Shown one piece after another: positions 16,350-25,662 of a stretch of 52,881 nucleotides of DNA. The first letter of the stretch is position 1. Each line of letters starts with the position of its first letter. The DNA is from Flavobacteriales bacterium (GTDB lineage: Bacteria > Bacteroidota > Bacteroidia > Flavobacteriales > Flavobacteriaceae). The notes under the pieces are model-generated. The model did not search any database and was not told the DNA's origin. It saw only the letters and a program-made list of their open reading frames with translations. The translations under genes were made by a program, and so were the position numbers. Location of the stretch: the NCBI GenBank assembly GCA_003331305.1, contig QOQB01000010.1, forward strand, positions 1 through 52,881, in the 5' to 3' direction.

Positions 16350-17472
16350 TCTTCCGCAGTATCCGTTGCGTGTCTTTTAGGCTTTGGTAGGCGCTTTCGC
16401 CTTGTTTTTTCATGATTCCCGAGAGGTCATGGAGCTTGTCTTTGGCTTCTTCAAATCCGTTGAGGTAGCACAACATATAGGTAGGTGCCAAATTGATGAT
16501 ATCCGCCTTTTCGTTTTTGGTAAGGCTGGTGCTTTTACGCAGTTTTTCGCAAAGGGAGTTGTTGGCATTATAGATGTGATGCAATAGCTTTTTTTCAAAC
16601 CTAGGCGGCGAAAACAAAAACTCGGAGTCAATTTGATACGACCCCTTATCATCAAACAAAAAAGACATGCGCTCTAATGGATAGTATTTAAAGCTATCGT
16701 TAAAACCCAAACGCACATACTCGATAAGACTAAATGAATGCGCATCCACTTCAATTTCCACCTCATCGTGCGCGGAGTAAAATAATTTTACATGTTCATT
16801 GATAAGCTCCACGTCTACGCGCGAGAAATAGCTGTTGTCTTTTACTCGTTTTTCCAGTCCAGCCCAACACACCACAAACGATTCTTTAAATACTTTGTAT
16901 TGCGGGTGTAAGTTGCTGTCGTAGCGGTGTACAAAGTCAATCACCCCATCAAGTGTAAGCTCTATGTTGTTGTGGGCATGCTTTTCGATTTCGGCAACAA
17001 CTTCGGAGTTGATATCCTTAATTTCCAGATCAAAAACCTTGGACATGGAAATACTTCCATCTCTAAAAAACACGGAACCGCCGTAATATTTCCAGATATT
17101 TTTTCGCAATGCCGTCATTTTTTCGGTTGGTCTAATGGTTACCAGCCCAACTACTTTTCCCTCAGCCAAGTGCGGAAAGTGGATGTTTTCGTAGAGTACT
17201 ACGGGTGGATTTTCCATATAGGCATTGATGAGGTTTTGCAGTTTGGCGTCGTCAAAAAAGTCAACGCCACAAATGTCATTGTCTTCATCTTTTACGCCTA
17301 CCACGATGTAAGAGTTGTTTTTGGGGTTTGAGTTCGATAGCGCACAAATATGTTTTAAAAACTTAGCCTTTCCTTCTCTTTCTCCTAAGTTTAGTTGTCT
17401 TTTTTTATCGTAAAAACTGTTCTCATCGTTATGCGCTAGCAGGTTTTTGATGAGTAGTCTTTTGTTAATCAT
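16336..17472 (-). CDS. AlbA_2 (Schlafen-type) putative DNA-binding/ATP-binding protein
   Basis: A 378-residue protein. Residues 1 to about 150 match the AlbA_2/Schlafen N-terminal domain: an early acidic/aromatic stretch, a helix FLKHICALSNSN, then the YIVVGVKDEDNDICGVDFF strand-turn and GKVVGLVTIRP. AlbA_2 proteins are variously annotated as transcriptional regulators or ATP-binding proteins; some Schlafen-like domains are nucleases. The C-terminal ~220 residues match nothing I know and include no helicase or winged-helix signature I could see. The start at 17472 is preferred because a TACCTTTG element (17488-17495) lies 15 nt upstream and would cover an earlier ATG at 17490. Single gene, with no toxin or restriction partner beside it. 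Confidence 0.75.
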   Translation of the reverse strand: MINKRLLIKNLLAHNDENSFYDKKRQLNLGEREGKAKFLKHICALSNSNPKNNSYIVVGVKDEDNDICGVDFFDDAKLQNLINAYMENPPVVLYENIHFPHLAEGKVVGLVTIRPTEKMTALRKNIWKYYGGSVFFRDGSISMSKVFDLEIKDINSEVVAEIEKHAHNNIELTLDGVIDFVHRYDSNLHPQYKVFKESFVVCWAGLEKRVKDNSYFSRVDVELINEHVKLFYSAHDEVEIEVDAHSFSLIEYVRLGFNDSFKYYPLERMSFLFDDKGSYQIDSEFLFSPPRFEKKLLHHIYNANNSLCEKLRKSTSLTKNEKADIINLAPTYMLCYLNGFEEAKDKLHDLSGIMKKQGESAYQSLKDTQRILRKIKYH

Positions 17473-17487
17473 GAGCTTGATTTCTAA

Positions 17488-17495
17488 CAAAGGTA
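17488..17495 (-). promoter_or_regulatory. -7 element TACCTTTG for the AlbA_2 gene
   Basis: Exact TAnnTTTG on the minus strand, 15 nt before the ATG at 17472. Confidence 0.5.
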
Positions 17496-17612
17496 AAAAG
17501 CTTTGTGTTCTCTTTTTGTAATCAACTTGGGAAACGCTACTTTTAACCTATTATTAACAATCCTGTTGCACTTTTTTTTTGATTTTGCGACAAAATTTTA
17601 CAAACCTAAATT

Positions 17613-18611
17613 ATGAGTGATACCGCTGTAGATATTAAAGCGTTGAATGAACGGATAGAGAAAGAAAGCGCTTTCGTAGATATCCTAACCCTTGAAATGA
17701 ACAAGGTTATTGTGGGGCAACAACACATGGTAGAACGCCTCCTCATTGGACTATTGGGGCAAGGGCATATTTTGCTTGAGGGCGTTCCTGGGTTGGCAAA
17801 AACGCTTGCTATTAACTCCCTGAGTAAAGCCGTAAAAGGAAGTTTTAGCCGTATTCAATTTACACCCGATTTGCTTCCTGCAGACGTGATTGGAACAATG
17901 ATTTACAACACCAAGGAAAACGATTTTAGCATTAAGAAGGGACCTGTATTTGCCAACTTTGTTCTTGCAGATGAAATCAACCGTGCGCCTGCCAAAGTGC
18001 AATCAGCACTTTTAGAGGCGATGCAAGAAAAGCAAGTCACCATTGGAGATGAGACCTTTAAACTAAAGCTGCCGTTTTTGGTTATGGCCACCCAAAACCC
18101 TGTAGAGCAAGAAGGAACCTATCCGCTTCCTGAAGCGCAGGTTGACCGATTTATGCTTAAGGTGATTATTGATTATCCAAAACTTGCAGATGAACAACTC
18201 ATTGTTCGTGCAAATTTGAACGATTCTTTTGGAACGATAAAGCCTGTTATTTCAACGGCTCAAATCAATAAAGCGCAAAAAGCCGTTCGTGAAGTGTATA
18301 TGGACGAAAAAATTGAAAAGTATATTTTGGATTTGGTTTTTGCCACACGCTATCCCGACCAATATAAACTGCAATCACTAAAACCGCTTATCAGTTTTGG
18401 GGCATCGCCAAGGGGGAGTATCAACTTGGCAACAGCGGCAAAATGCTATGCCTTTATCAAACGCCGAGGGTATGTAATTCCAGAAGACGTGCGTGCCGTT
18501 ATTTTTGACGTGTTGCGTCACCGTATTGGCATTACGTATGAGGCAGAAGCAGAAAATATTACAGCGGAAGATATCATTCAGCGCATTGTAAATGCGGTAG
18601 AAGTACCTTAG
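17613..18611 (+). CDS. MoxR-family AAA+ ATPase
   Basis: A 332-residue AAA+ ATPase of the MoxR class. Walker A is GVPGLAKT (57-64), Walker B is VLADEINRAPAK, and sensor and lid parts follow (MATQNPVEQEGTYPLPEAQ, then SFGASPRGSINLA). MoxR proteins act with VWA-domain partners as chaperone-like systems. It heads the Bat operon: seven further genes follow on the same strand with gaps of 20 nt or less or overlaps. The upstream 140 bp has a TGATTTTG (17580-17587), one base off the -7 consensus, which may be the operon promoter. Confidence 0.96.
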   Translation: MSDTAVDIKALNERIEKESAFVDILTLEMNKVIVGQQHMVERLLIGLLGQGHILLEGVPGLAKTLAINSLSKAVKGSFSRIQFTPDLLPADVIGTMIYNTKENDFSIKKGPVFANFVLADEINRAPAKVQSALLEAMQEKQVTIGDETFKLKLPFLVMATQNPVEQEGTYPLPEAQVDRFMLKVIIDYPKLADEQLIVRANLNDSFGTIKPVISTAQINKAQKAVREVYMDEKIEKYILDLVFATRYPDQYKLQSLKPLISFGASPRGSINLATAAKCYAFIKRRGYVIPEDVRAVIFDVLRHRIGITYEAEAENITAEDIIQRIVNAVEVP

Positions 18612-18631
18612 AACAATCCTACATTTTCTAT

Positions 18632-19498
18632 ATGGATACAAAAGAGCTTTTAAAGAAGGTTCGGAAGATTGAGATTAAAACCCGCCGACTAAGCAATCAC
18701 ATTTTTGGGGGTGAATATCAAAGCACGTTTAAAGGTCGTGGTATGACCTTTAGCGAGGTGCGTCAATACCAATATGGCGACGATGTCCGTGCCATAGATT
18801 GGAATGTTACTGCGCGCTATCAAGAGCCCTACGTAAAGGTTTTTGAAGAAGAACGCGAACTTACGCTTATGCTTTTGGTAGATGTTAGTGGCTCCGCCAA
18901 TTTTGGAACACAGCAACAGCTCAAACGCGATACGATTACCGAAATTGCAGCAACGCTTGCCTTTTCTGCCTTGCAAAACAACGATAAAGTTGGGCTTCTC
19001 CTTTTTTCCGATGAAGTAGAATTTTTTATTACGCCCAAAAAGGGGAAGTCGCATGTGCTTCGCATCATTCGTGAGTTGTTAGAACAAAAACCAAAAAGCC
19101 CAAAAACAAACCTTTCTGCTGCTTTAGAATTTATGAGTCGTATTCTTAAAAAACGGGCTATTGTATTTGTACTTTCCGATTTTCTTGACTCCGATTACGA
19201 TCAAGCGGTTCAGTTGGCTGCACGCAAGCACGACCTTACGGGCATTCGCCTTTTTGACCCCATGGAAGCCAAACTTCCAGCCGCAGGATTACTGTATATG
19301 AAAGACGCTGAGACAGGCGGTAATAAATGGATAAATAGTTCATCCAAAAGTGTACGCACAGCATATGCACTTGCACACCGAAAAACAGCAGATTATTTCA
19401 GTGGGCAATTTACGCGCCACGGCGCCGGAGCTATTTCATGCGCTACAAATGAGAGCTATGTCAAAAAACTGCTAACCTATTTTAAAGGCCGTGGATAA
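18632..19498 (+). CDS. DUF58-domain protein (VWA-like)
   Basis: A 288-residue DUF58 protein, as found next to MoxR in most bacteria. It shows FSEVRQYQYGDDVRAIDWN, VTARYQEPYVKVFEEERE and a VWA-like metal site LLVDVSGSANFG (DxSGS). No membrane segment, so cytosolic. Function is unknown in detail; it may be a MoxR client or partner. Start ATG 20 nt after the moxR stop; its stop lies 8 nt inside the next gene. Confidence 0.93.
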   Translation: MDTKELLKKVRKIEIKTRRLSNHIFGGEYQSTFKGRGMTFSEVRQYQYGDDVRAIDWNVTARYQEPYVKVFEEERELTLMLLVDVSGSANFGTQQQLKRDTITEIAATLAFSALQNNDKVGLLLFSDEVEFFITPKKGKSHVLRIIRELLEQKPKSPKTNLSAALEFMSRILKKRAIVFVLSDFLDSDYDQAVQLAARKHDLTGIRLFDPMEAKLPAAGLLYMKDAETGGNKWINSSSKSVRTAYALAHRKTADYFSGQFTRHGAGAISCATNESYVKKLLTYFKGRG

Positions 19499-21077
19499 AG
19501 TAATTCGTTTATTGGTTTTGATAGTTGGGACAACTTGGGCAATGGCTCAAACACAAGTGTCGCTAAACGCAGACACGTTATCCGTGAAGCTGGCCGAGCA
19601 AATCAATGTAAAAATTACGGTTACTACTGAAAATAATCCGCAAATTCAGTTTCCCCCTTTGCAAGGGTTTCGCCCTTTTGAGGTAATAGACACTACGGCT
19701 GTAGACACCCTAGTTTTAAATAAGATTAAAACGTTCACCAAAACCTACGCGGTGATTCATTTTGACACGGGACAAATCACGTTACCAGCTCAAAAAGTAG
19801 TTGTTGATGGGAGTTTATTTTCCACAGATTCGCTGCAAATTCAAGTGAATGATGTTGAGGTAGACACCTTGCAACAACCGCTGTTTCCTATAAAAACCAT
19901 TTTACCAATGGCAAAAAACACCACAGGCTGGTGGAAGCCCTATGCCTATGTTTTTATCATTTGCCTCCTTCTTGCGTTGGGATATTTTTTGGCATCTCGA
20001 ACACAACAACGGATACGTGCCAAACGACGTAAACTACCCCCTTTTGAGCGTGCCATTCAAGCCTTGCAAGCGTTAGAAAACAAGCAGTTAGATAAACAAG
20101 AAGAGTATAAAGGATACTACTCAGAAATGACAGATATTGTTAAAAGTTATTTGGAAGATGAAGCGCATATAGACGCACTTGAAAGTACCTCAGATGAACT
20201 CTTAACAAAATTGGAATTGCTTCGCGATACAGGAAATTTAGACCTAACGTCTGAAACCACAGACCACCTACAAGAAGTGTTACGCACTGCCGATTTGGTA
20301 AAGTTTGCACGTGCCATGCCCGAAGAACGATTGGCGCGTTTAGATAGATCGAAAATTGAGGGCGTTGTAAAAGAAACCCAAGCTGCACTCCCCGAACCCA
20401 CGGAAGAAGAACGCCTTCAAAACGAGGTATATGCACGCATGAAGCAAAAGCAACAACAGCGGAAAAGACTCAAAATAGCAGGGATTACGTTACTGAGTGC
20501 CGTTGCAGTATTTGCCATTATTATGATTTCCAATTATGGCGCCTTGCAAGCCAAAGACCGTGTTTTTGGACACCCAACTTTGAAATGGCTTGAACAAGAT
20601 TGGGTTACAAGCAGCTACGGCATTTCCGAAATGCAGCTTGAAACACCGGATGTTTTGGGGCGTAAGGCACTGCCAAACCGATTGCATCAACAGTTTGTGT
20701 TGGGCAGCTTAGAGGATGCTTTCTTGATCGTGTTATATATGGAGCACAGCAAATCTAAAGAAGAGCAAACCATTGACTTACAACAAAAAGTGGATAATGT
20801 GATTGGCTATTTTGACAGCATGGGCGCAACCAATATCTTTCAAAAACAAAACGATTATTCTACAACTTCGGGTATTGAGGGCATTGCAGCATCAGGGTCG
20901 TTTGATTGGACAAAGAAAAACGGCAAATCCCAGCGCAAAACCTACGAGGTATATCATTTTACAGAAAACAAAGGCTTTCAACAATTGCAATTGGTTTACG
21001 ATCGCGACGATAGTTACGCCAAAGAACTCATTGAACGTATTTTGGGAAGTATTGCATTTAAAACCGAAACCCCATGA
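19491..21077 (+). CDS. Bat-operon membrane protein, BatD-like, uncharacterised
   Basis: A 528-residue protein starting with GTG inside the DUF58 gene (8-nt overlap). It has a signal peptide (about 1-19), an N-terminal beta-rich periplasmic part of ~125 residues (SLNADTLSVKLAEQINVKI.. is like the start of BatD), a membrane segment around YAYVFIICLLLALGYFLA, a long helical and charged cytoplasmic part, and a second membrane segment around RLKIAGITLLSAVAVFAII. A final domain of ~170 residues carries no motif I recognise. Such a gene commonly sits between DUF58 and batA in flavobacterial Bat operons; no function is established to my knowledge. The two-domain shape suggests it joins the cytoplasmic MoxR/DUF58 pair with the envelope Bat proteins, which is inference. 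Confidence 0.8.
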   Translation: MDKVIRLLVLIVGTTWAMAQTQVSLNADTLSVKLAEQINVKITVTTENNPQIQFPPLQGFRPFEVIDTTAVDTLVLNKIKTFTKTYAVIHFDTGQITLPAQKVVVDGSLFSTDSLQIQVNDVEVDTLQQPLFPIKTILPMAKNTTGWWKPYAYVFIICLLLALGYFLASRTQQRIRAKRRKLPPFERAIQALQALENKQLDKQEEYKGYYSEMTDIVKSYLEDEAHIDALESTSDELLTKLELLRDTGNLDLTSETTDHLQEVLRTADLVKFARAMPEERLARLDRSKIEGVVKETQAALPEPTEEERLQNEVYARMKQKQQQRKRLKIAGITLLSAVAVFAIIMISNYGALQAKDRVFGHPTLKWLEQDWVTSSYGISEMQLETPDVLGRKALPNRLHQQFVLGSLEDAFLIVLYMEHSKSKEEQTIDLQQKVDNVIGYFDSMGATNIFQKQNDYSTTSGIEGIAASGSFDWTKKNGKSQRKTYEVYHFTENKGFQQLQLVYDRDDSYAKELIERILGSIAFKTETP

Positions 21078-22075
21078 CGGAATATACATTTGCCAATCCT
21101 GAATTTTTCTGGGGACTTTTAGCTATCCCACTTCTTGTGGCGTGGCATATATTCTCACGTAAAAAGCAAGTAGCACATGTACTTAGCCCAAGCGTAAAAG
21201 CCTTTACCAAATCGGGGAGTTTGCCCAAATGGCAAGCTATTTTGGTCGTGTTGCGCATGTTCGCAATTGCGCTTATTGTAGTGGCTTTGGCACGTCCGCA
21301 AACGCAAGATGTAAGCACGCAAACCAAAACAAACAAAGGCATTGATATTGTGATGGCCATTGATGTTTCGTCAAGCATGCTTGCCCGCGATTTAAAACCC
21401 AACCGTTTATCGGCACTTAAAAAAGTTGCCGCCGATTTTATTTCCAAACGGACTTCAGATCGTATTGGATTAGTAGTCTATGCAGGCGAGAGTTACACCA
21501 AAACACCTATTACTTCCGACAAAGCACTTGTGGTAGATGTCCTTGGAAAAGTAAGCTACGACGGGGTAATTAACGATGGAACAGCTATTGGAATGGGGCT
21601 TGCTACTGCGGTGAATCGCTTACGTGACAGCAAGGCAAAAAGCAAGGTTATTATTCTTCTGACAGACGGGGTAAACAACACAGGCTTTGTTGACCCCAAA
21701 ACAGCGGCAGGCCTGGCAAGCTCTTTTGGCATCAAAACCTATACCATTGGACTGGGAAGTAACGGCAGCGCTCCTGCTCCTGTAGCGTTGAGGTCAGACG
21801 GATCATTTGTATATCAGCTTACAAAAGTTGAAATTGATGAGGACTTGCTAAAATCGATTGCTGCTGAAACTGGAGGCAGCTACTACAGGGCCACCAATAA
21901 TAAAAAATTAGAGGCCATTTACGAAGAAATCGATAAGCTGGAACGAACAGAGGTAGAAGAAATCCGCTACACCAAATACCACGAAAAATTCCGTTGGTTT
22001 GTTTACTGGGCACTTGCTGCTTTAGTGTTGGAATGGATGTTACGTCACACCCTTTTTAAATCGGCAATGGCATGA
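21074..22075 (+). CDS. batA: BatA, VWA-domain membrane protein
   Basis: A 333-residue protein: N-terminal membrane segments (residues ~8-24 and ~55-72), then a von Willebrand A domain with MIDAS motif MAIDVSSSML (DxSxS), TDRIGLVVYAG, LLTDGVNNTG, and a C-terminal membrane helix (about 305-325). Overlaps the preceding gene by 4 nt (ATGA) and batB by 4 nt. The Bat proteins were first linked to aerotolerance in Bacteroides; in aerobes their role is not settled. Named BatA because it is the first of two tandem VWA genes. Confidence 0.93.
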   Translation: MTEYTFANPEFFWGLLAIPLLVAWHIFSRKKQVAHVLSPSVKAFTKSGSLPKWQAILVVLRMFAIALIVVALARPQTQDVSTQTKTNKGIDIVMAIDVSSSMLARDLKPNRLSALKKVAADFISKRTSDRIGLVVYAGESYTKTPITSDKALVVDVLGKVSYDGVINDGTAIGMGLATAVNRLRDSKAKSKVIILLTDGVNNTGFVDPKTAAGLASSFGIKTYTIGLGSNGSAPAPVALRSDGSFVYQLTKVEIDEDLLKSIAAETGGSYYRATNNKKLEAIYEEIDKLERTEVEEIRYTKYHEKFRWFVYWALAALVLEWMLRHTLFKSAMA

Positions 22076-23103
22076 TACAGTACGAACAATCCCTATATTT
22101 TTATCTGCTGCTGCTCATCCCTGTTTTGGCATTAGGCTACGTATTATTTACCCTTTGGAAAAAACGCGTTATGCAGTCACTTGCTTCACCTGAAATGTTG
22201 GCTCATATTGCGCCCGAGCGCTCCTTTTTTAAAGGATGGGCAAAGCAAGTATTGCTGTGGCTGGGATTGGCATTTATATGCTTGGGATTGGTAAACCCAC
22301 AAATTGGCACCGAACTTGAAACCGTTAAGCGAGAAGGCGTGGATTTGGTCTTTGCCATTGATGTGTCTAAAAGCATGTTGGCAGAAGATATTGCACCAAA
22401 TCGATTGGAAAAGGCCAAGCGATTAGCAAGTGAACTCATCAATCAATTGGTCAGCGATCGTGTGGGGATTATTGCCTATGCTTCTTCAGCGATTCCGCAT
22501 TTGCCCATTACTACTGACTATGCCGCAGCGCGAATGTTTTTAACCTCCTTGGACACCAATATGATTTCTTCGCAAGGAACAGCGATTTCGGCAGCTTCAA
22601 GATTAGCAGAAACCTATTTCGATGATGAAAATCAAACCAATAGGGTGGTGTGCATTATTTCGGATGGCGAAGATCATGGCGAAGATGCGCTAATGGCTGC
22701 CAAGCAAGCCGCCGCAGAAGGCATTACTTTTTTTACTGTTGTTGTGGGTACCGAAAAAGGGTCTGTTATACCCATAAAACAAGGCAATGCGATTTCCTAT
22801 AAAAAAGATGCAGAAGGGGAAGTAGTAATTACGAAAAGTGATTTTGAACAGATGAAGTCTATAGCACAAGAAACGGACGGATTATTTTTGGAAGGGAACA
22901 ATACCGAAGCCGTTGTAACAGCGATTATCGACCGCCTAAAAGAAATGGATAAACAAGAGTTTGAAGCCAAACAATTTGTTAAATTCAAAGACCAATTTCA
23001 ATGGTTTTTGGGAATTGGATTATTTTTGATTGTATTAGATTTATTTTTGTTCAACCGAAAAACCCAATGGTTAAAAAAGCTAAACCTATTTCATGATGCG
23101 TAA
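22072..23103 (+). CDS. batB: BatB, VWA-domain membrane protein
   Basis: A 343-residue paralogue of BatA with the same layout: two N-terminal membrane segments, VWA domain with MIDAS FAIDVSKSML, VSDRVGIIAYASSAIP and IISDGEDHGED, and a C-terminal membrane helix (LGIGLFLIVLDLFLF). Both MIDAS motifs are intact, so both A and B could bind metal and ligand. The overlap with batC is 11 nt, or 8 nt if batC begins at its second ATG (23096). Confidence 0.93.
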   Translation: MIQYEQSLYFYLLLLIPVLALGYVLFTLWKKRVMQSLASPEMLAHIAPERSFFKGWAKQVLLWLGLAFICLGLVNPQIGTELETVKREGVDLVFAIDVSKSMLAEDIAPNRLEKAKRLASELINQLVSDRVGIIAYASSAIPHLPITTDYAAARMFLTSLDTNMISSQGTAISAASRLAETYFDDENQTNRVVCIISDGEDHGEDALMAAKQAAAEGITFFTVVVGTEKGSVIPIKQGNAISYKKDAEGEVVITKSDFEQMKSIAQETDGLFLEGNNTEAVVTAIIDRLKEMDKQEFEAKQFVKFKDQFQWFLGIGLFLIVLDLFLFNRKTQWLKKLNLFHDA

Positions 23104-23911
23104 ATTGCTTAGTATTGTTTTTTGGTTCCCGTTGATGGTTGCTGCGCAAGACGAAATGCGCATACAGCAAGCCGAAAATTATATTTTTGAGGGCAATGAA
23201 GCCTTCGATGCTTTAAATGGCGTTGAGGCAGAGAAAAACTACCGCCGGGCGGCAGCAACAGGAACGAAAACAGATATTGCACGCTTTAATATGGGCGCAA
23301 CGTTGCAGCAAGACAATTTTGTGGACGAGGCTCTTCGTGCCTATGCTGATGTAACCAAAACCACAAAAGAACGTCCCAACAAACACCGCACGTTTCATAA
23401 TATTGGCAATGCGCTGATGCAAATCAAAGACTACAAAGGGGCAGTGGAAGCTTATAAAAATGCTCTTAGAAACAACCCTAATGACGACGAAACCCGCTAC
23501 AACTATGCGTTAGCGAAGAAAATGCTAGAGGACGAAAAGCAAGATCAAGATCAAAACGACAATCAAGATAATCAGGACAATCAGGATCAGCAAAACGATC
23601 AAAATCAGGATCAAGAGGGAGAGAACGATAAAGAGCAAGAGGGCGATAATCAGCAAGACAAAAAAGACGAGTCTGGCGACGAAGGCGAAAACGAAAAGGA
23701 CGAAAAAGAATCGGATAAAAACGATGAACAAGACCAACAAGGGAACAACGAAAAAGAACAACAACCACCCCAAGCAAATCCTGCACAACTATCACCACAA
23801 CAGGTTCAGAACTTGTTAGACGCCATGAACAATGAAGAGAAAAAAGTACAAGACAAAGTAAACGCCAAAAAAGCGAAAGCAGTAGGCACAAAAAGTAAAA
23901 AAGATTGGTAA
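23093..23911 (+). CDS. batC: BatC, TPR protein with long acidic low-complexity tail
   Basis: A 272-residue protein with signal peptide (about 1-18), two to three TPR units (residues 25-140, NMGATLQQDNFVDEALRAYA and FHNIGNALMQIKDYKGAVEA), then an acidic, Gln/Asn-rich tail from about 147 to 223, and a short C-terminal helix LSPQQVQNLLDAMNNEEKK. Periplasmic. The tail is longer and more repetitive than in most proteins of the window and is probably disordered. Stop overlaps the batD ATG by 1 nt (TAATG). Antisense ORFs across the tail are by-products of its biased codons. Confidence 0.92.
   Translation: MMRKLLSIVFWFPLMVAAQDEMRIQQAENYIFEGNEAFDALNGVEAEKNYRRAAATGTKTDIARFNMGATLQQDNFVDEALRAYADVTKTTKERPNKHRTFHNIGNALMQIKDYKGAVEAYKNALRNNPNDDETRYNYALAKKMLEDEKQDQDQNDNQDNQDNQDQQNDQNQDQEGENDKEQEGDNQQDKKDESGDEGENEKDEKESDKNDEQDQQGNNEKEQQPPQANPAQLSPQQVQNLLDAMNNEEKKVQDKVNAKKAKAVGTKSKKDW
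23531..23761 (+). repeat. Low-complexity acidic repeat coding for the BatC tail
   Basis: Degenerate repeats of GAT/CAA/AAC/GAC codons giving DQ, DN and EG runs over ~77 residues. Short-unit repeats of this kind can vary in copy number between strains. Confidence 0.7.
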
Positions 23912-25662
23912 TGAACAAAAAGGGAATTTGGTGTTTGTTGCTTGTCTTGGCGGTTTCGTCAAGGCTTTTTGGGCAAGTTTCGTTTCAAGCTACTGTTAGT
24001 AAAAACGAACTCGGCATCAACGAACGTCTTCGTGTGGAGTTTACCATGAACTCCGATGGAGATAACTTTAGCCCACCGTCATTTAATGGATTCCGTGTGG
24101 TTGCAGGGCCAAACCAATCGGTGAGTAATATGTTTGTCAACGGTAAGCGATCGTACTCCAAAAGCTATACATACTTTTTAACTCCCCTTAAAAAGGGGGC
24201 TATAAATATTGGTCAGGCGTCTATTGAAATTGATGGAAATGTGTATAAAACAAGCCCTGTAAAAGTGGTTGTAAAAGACGCTATTGAACTGCCGAAAAAC
24301 CCTAACGATCCGAATTATATTGCTTCGGAAAATGTTCATTTAGTAGCCGAACTATCTAAGAACAAGGTGTATATCAACGAGCCGACAACCGTTGTATACA
24401 AACTCTATTTTGGGGGCAAAGTAAGACCGTCGGATGTAAATCCTATTGATATGCCGGAGTACAAAGATTTTTGGTCTCAGGACATTCCGTCAAGGCGTAC
24501 TATTGACAGAGAAATGTACAAAGGCAAGTTGTATAATTTTGTGGCGTGGCAGCAAACGGTTTTGTATCCGCAACGCGCTGGTAAACTTCCCATTGCTCCA
24601 TTAACACTTGACGTGCAGCTGGATGTACCTACCAATCGACGCGACTTTTTTGGGAATGAAATTTACACACAAGTGTCACGCACAATTACAGCAGGAAAGC
24701 GTACACTTACCGTCTTGCCTTTTCCAGATGAAGGAAAGCCAAACAACTTTAACGGTGCAGTAGGCGCATTTGAATTAGAGGTCAAAACGTCCAAAAATGC
24801 CCTTAACGCCTCGGAGTCCTTACAAGCCACGGTGCAAGTGAAAGGAAAAGGAAATTTGAAGTTATTTTCACTACCCGAATTGGTTACGCCTAGCGCACTT
24901 GAACGCTATGACCCAGAACACAAAGAGCAAGTAAACACGACTTTAGCTGGGATGCGTGGAAACATTCAAGACGCCTATACCTTAGTACCACAGTATCAAG
25001 GTAAATATCCGATTCCACCCCTACGGTTTTCGTACTTTGACCCAAGTAGCAAGTCGTACAAGACACTGACCTCTAAGGAAATTGTTATTGATGTAATCGA
25101 AGGGCCAAAATCTATCGGCTCCACAACACCGAACACTTCCACAACAAATGCAGTAGATATCCCTGGTATTTCTAATGCCTTTCAGTTCATAGCACAACGC
25201 GCTGACTTCAAGCCTATAACTAAGCCATCTTTTTTTGGAAGCCTCTTATTTTATGGCCTATTAGTATTGCCCATTTTATTATTGATCATTTATTTGGTGC
25301 TCCTCAAACGCACTCCAGACAAAGCCTTATTAGCGCAGCGTCATAAAGCTAAACTGGTTAAAAAATATTTGGGGAAGGCAAAACGAAGTATGTTGGACAC
25401 AACTGATTTTTATGTGGCATTAGAAGCTGCCCTTCACAACTACGTAAAAGCGCGTCTGCATATTCAAACGGCAGATTTTAGTAAGGAAAAAATGGAAAAC
25501 TTACTGACTGAAAAAGGAGTAGACGATGAAACTGTTGCGTTATTTATTCGGATTCTCACCAATTGTGAATTTGCCCGATATACACCAAGTTCAAAAAGCA
25601 GCATGGAACAAGATTATGCTACCGCTGTGGAAGCCATAACCCAAATGGACAAACAATTTTAA
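23911..25662 (+). CDS. batD: BatD, large periplasmic/membrane Bat protein
   Basis: A 583-residue protein with signal peptide, then three beta-sandwich-like repeats typical of BatD (oxygen tolerance family): the first has KNELGINERLRVEFTMN, the second ELSKNKVYINEPTTVVYKLY, the third VKTSKNALNASESLQATVQV. A membrane helix near 440-465 (LLFYGLLVLPILLLIIYLVL) is followed by a helical cytoplasmic tail of ~120 residues. I use the ATG at 23911, which overlaps the batC stop; a TTG two codons earlier is less likely. The stop overlaps batE's ATG by 1 nt. Confidence 0.93.
   Translation: MNKKGIWCLLLVLAVSSRLFGQVSFQATVSKNELGINERLRVEFTMNSDGDNFSPPSFNGFRVVAGPNQSVSNMFVNGKRSYSKSYTYFLTPLKKGAINIGQASIEIDGNVYKTSPVKVVVKDAIELPKNPNDPNYIASENVHLVAELSKNKVYINEPTTVVYKLYFGGKVRPSDVNPIDMPEYKDFWSQDIPSRRTIDREMYKGKLYNFVAWQQTVLYPQRAGKLPIAPLTLDVQLDVPTNRRDFFGNEIYTQVSRTITAGKRTLTVLPFPDEGKPNNFNGAVGAFELEVKTSKNALNASESLQATVQVKGKGNLKLFSLPELVTPSALERYDPEHKEQVNTTLAGMRGNIQDAYTLVPQYQGKYPIPPLRFSYFDPSSKSYKTLTSKEIVIDVIEGPKSIGSTTPNTSTTNAVDIPGISNAFQFIAQRADFKPITKPSFFGSLLFYGLLVLPILLLIIYLVLLKRTPDKALLAQRHKAKLVKKYLGKAKRSMLDTTDFYVALEAALHNYVKARLHIQTADFSKEKMENLLTEKGVDDETVALFIRILTNCEFARYTPSSKSSMEQDYATAVEAITQMDKQF

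Noticed and set aside
23478-23918. Long hydrophobic minus-strand ORFs across batC
   Set aside because: They mirror the repetitive acidic codons of the BatC tail; a membrane-like antisense reading is expected from such bias. No start context or family match.
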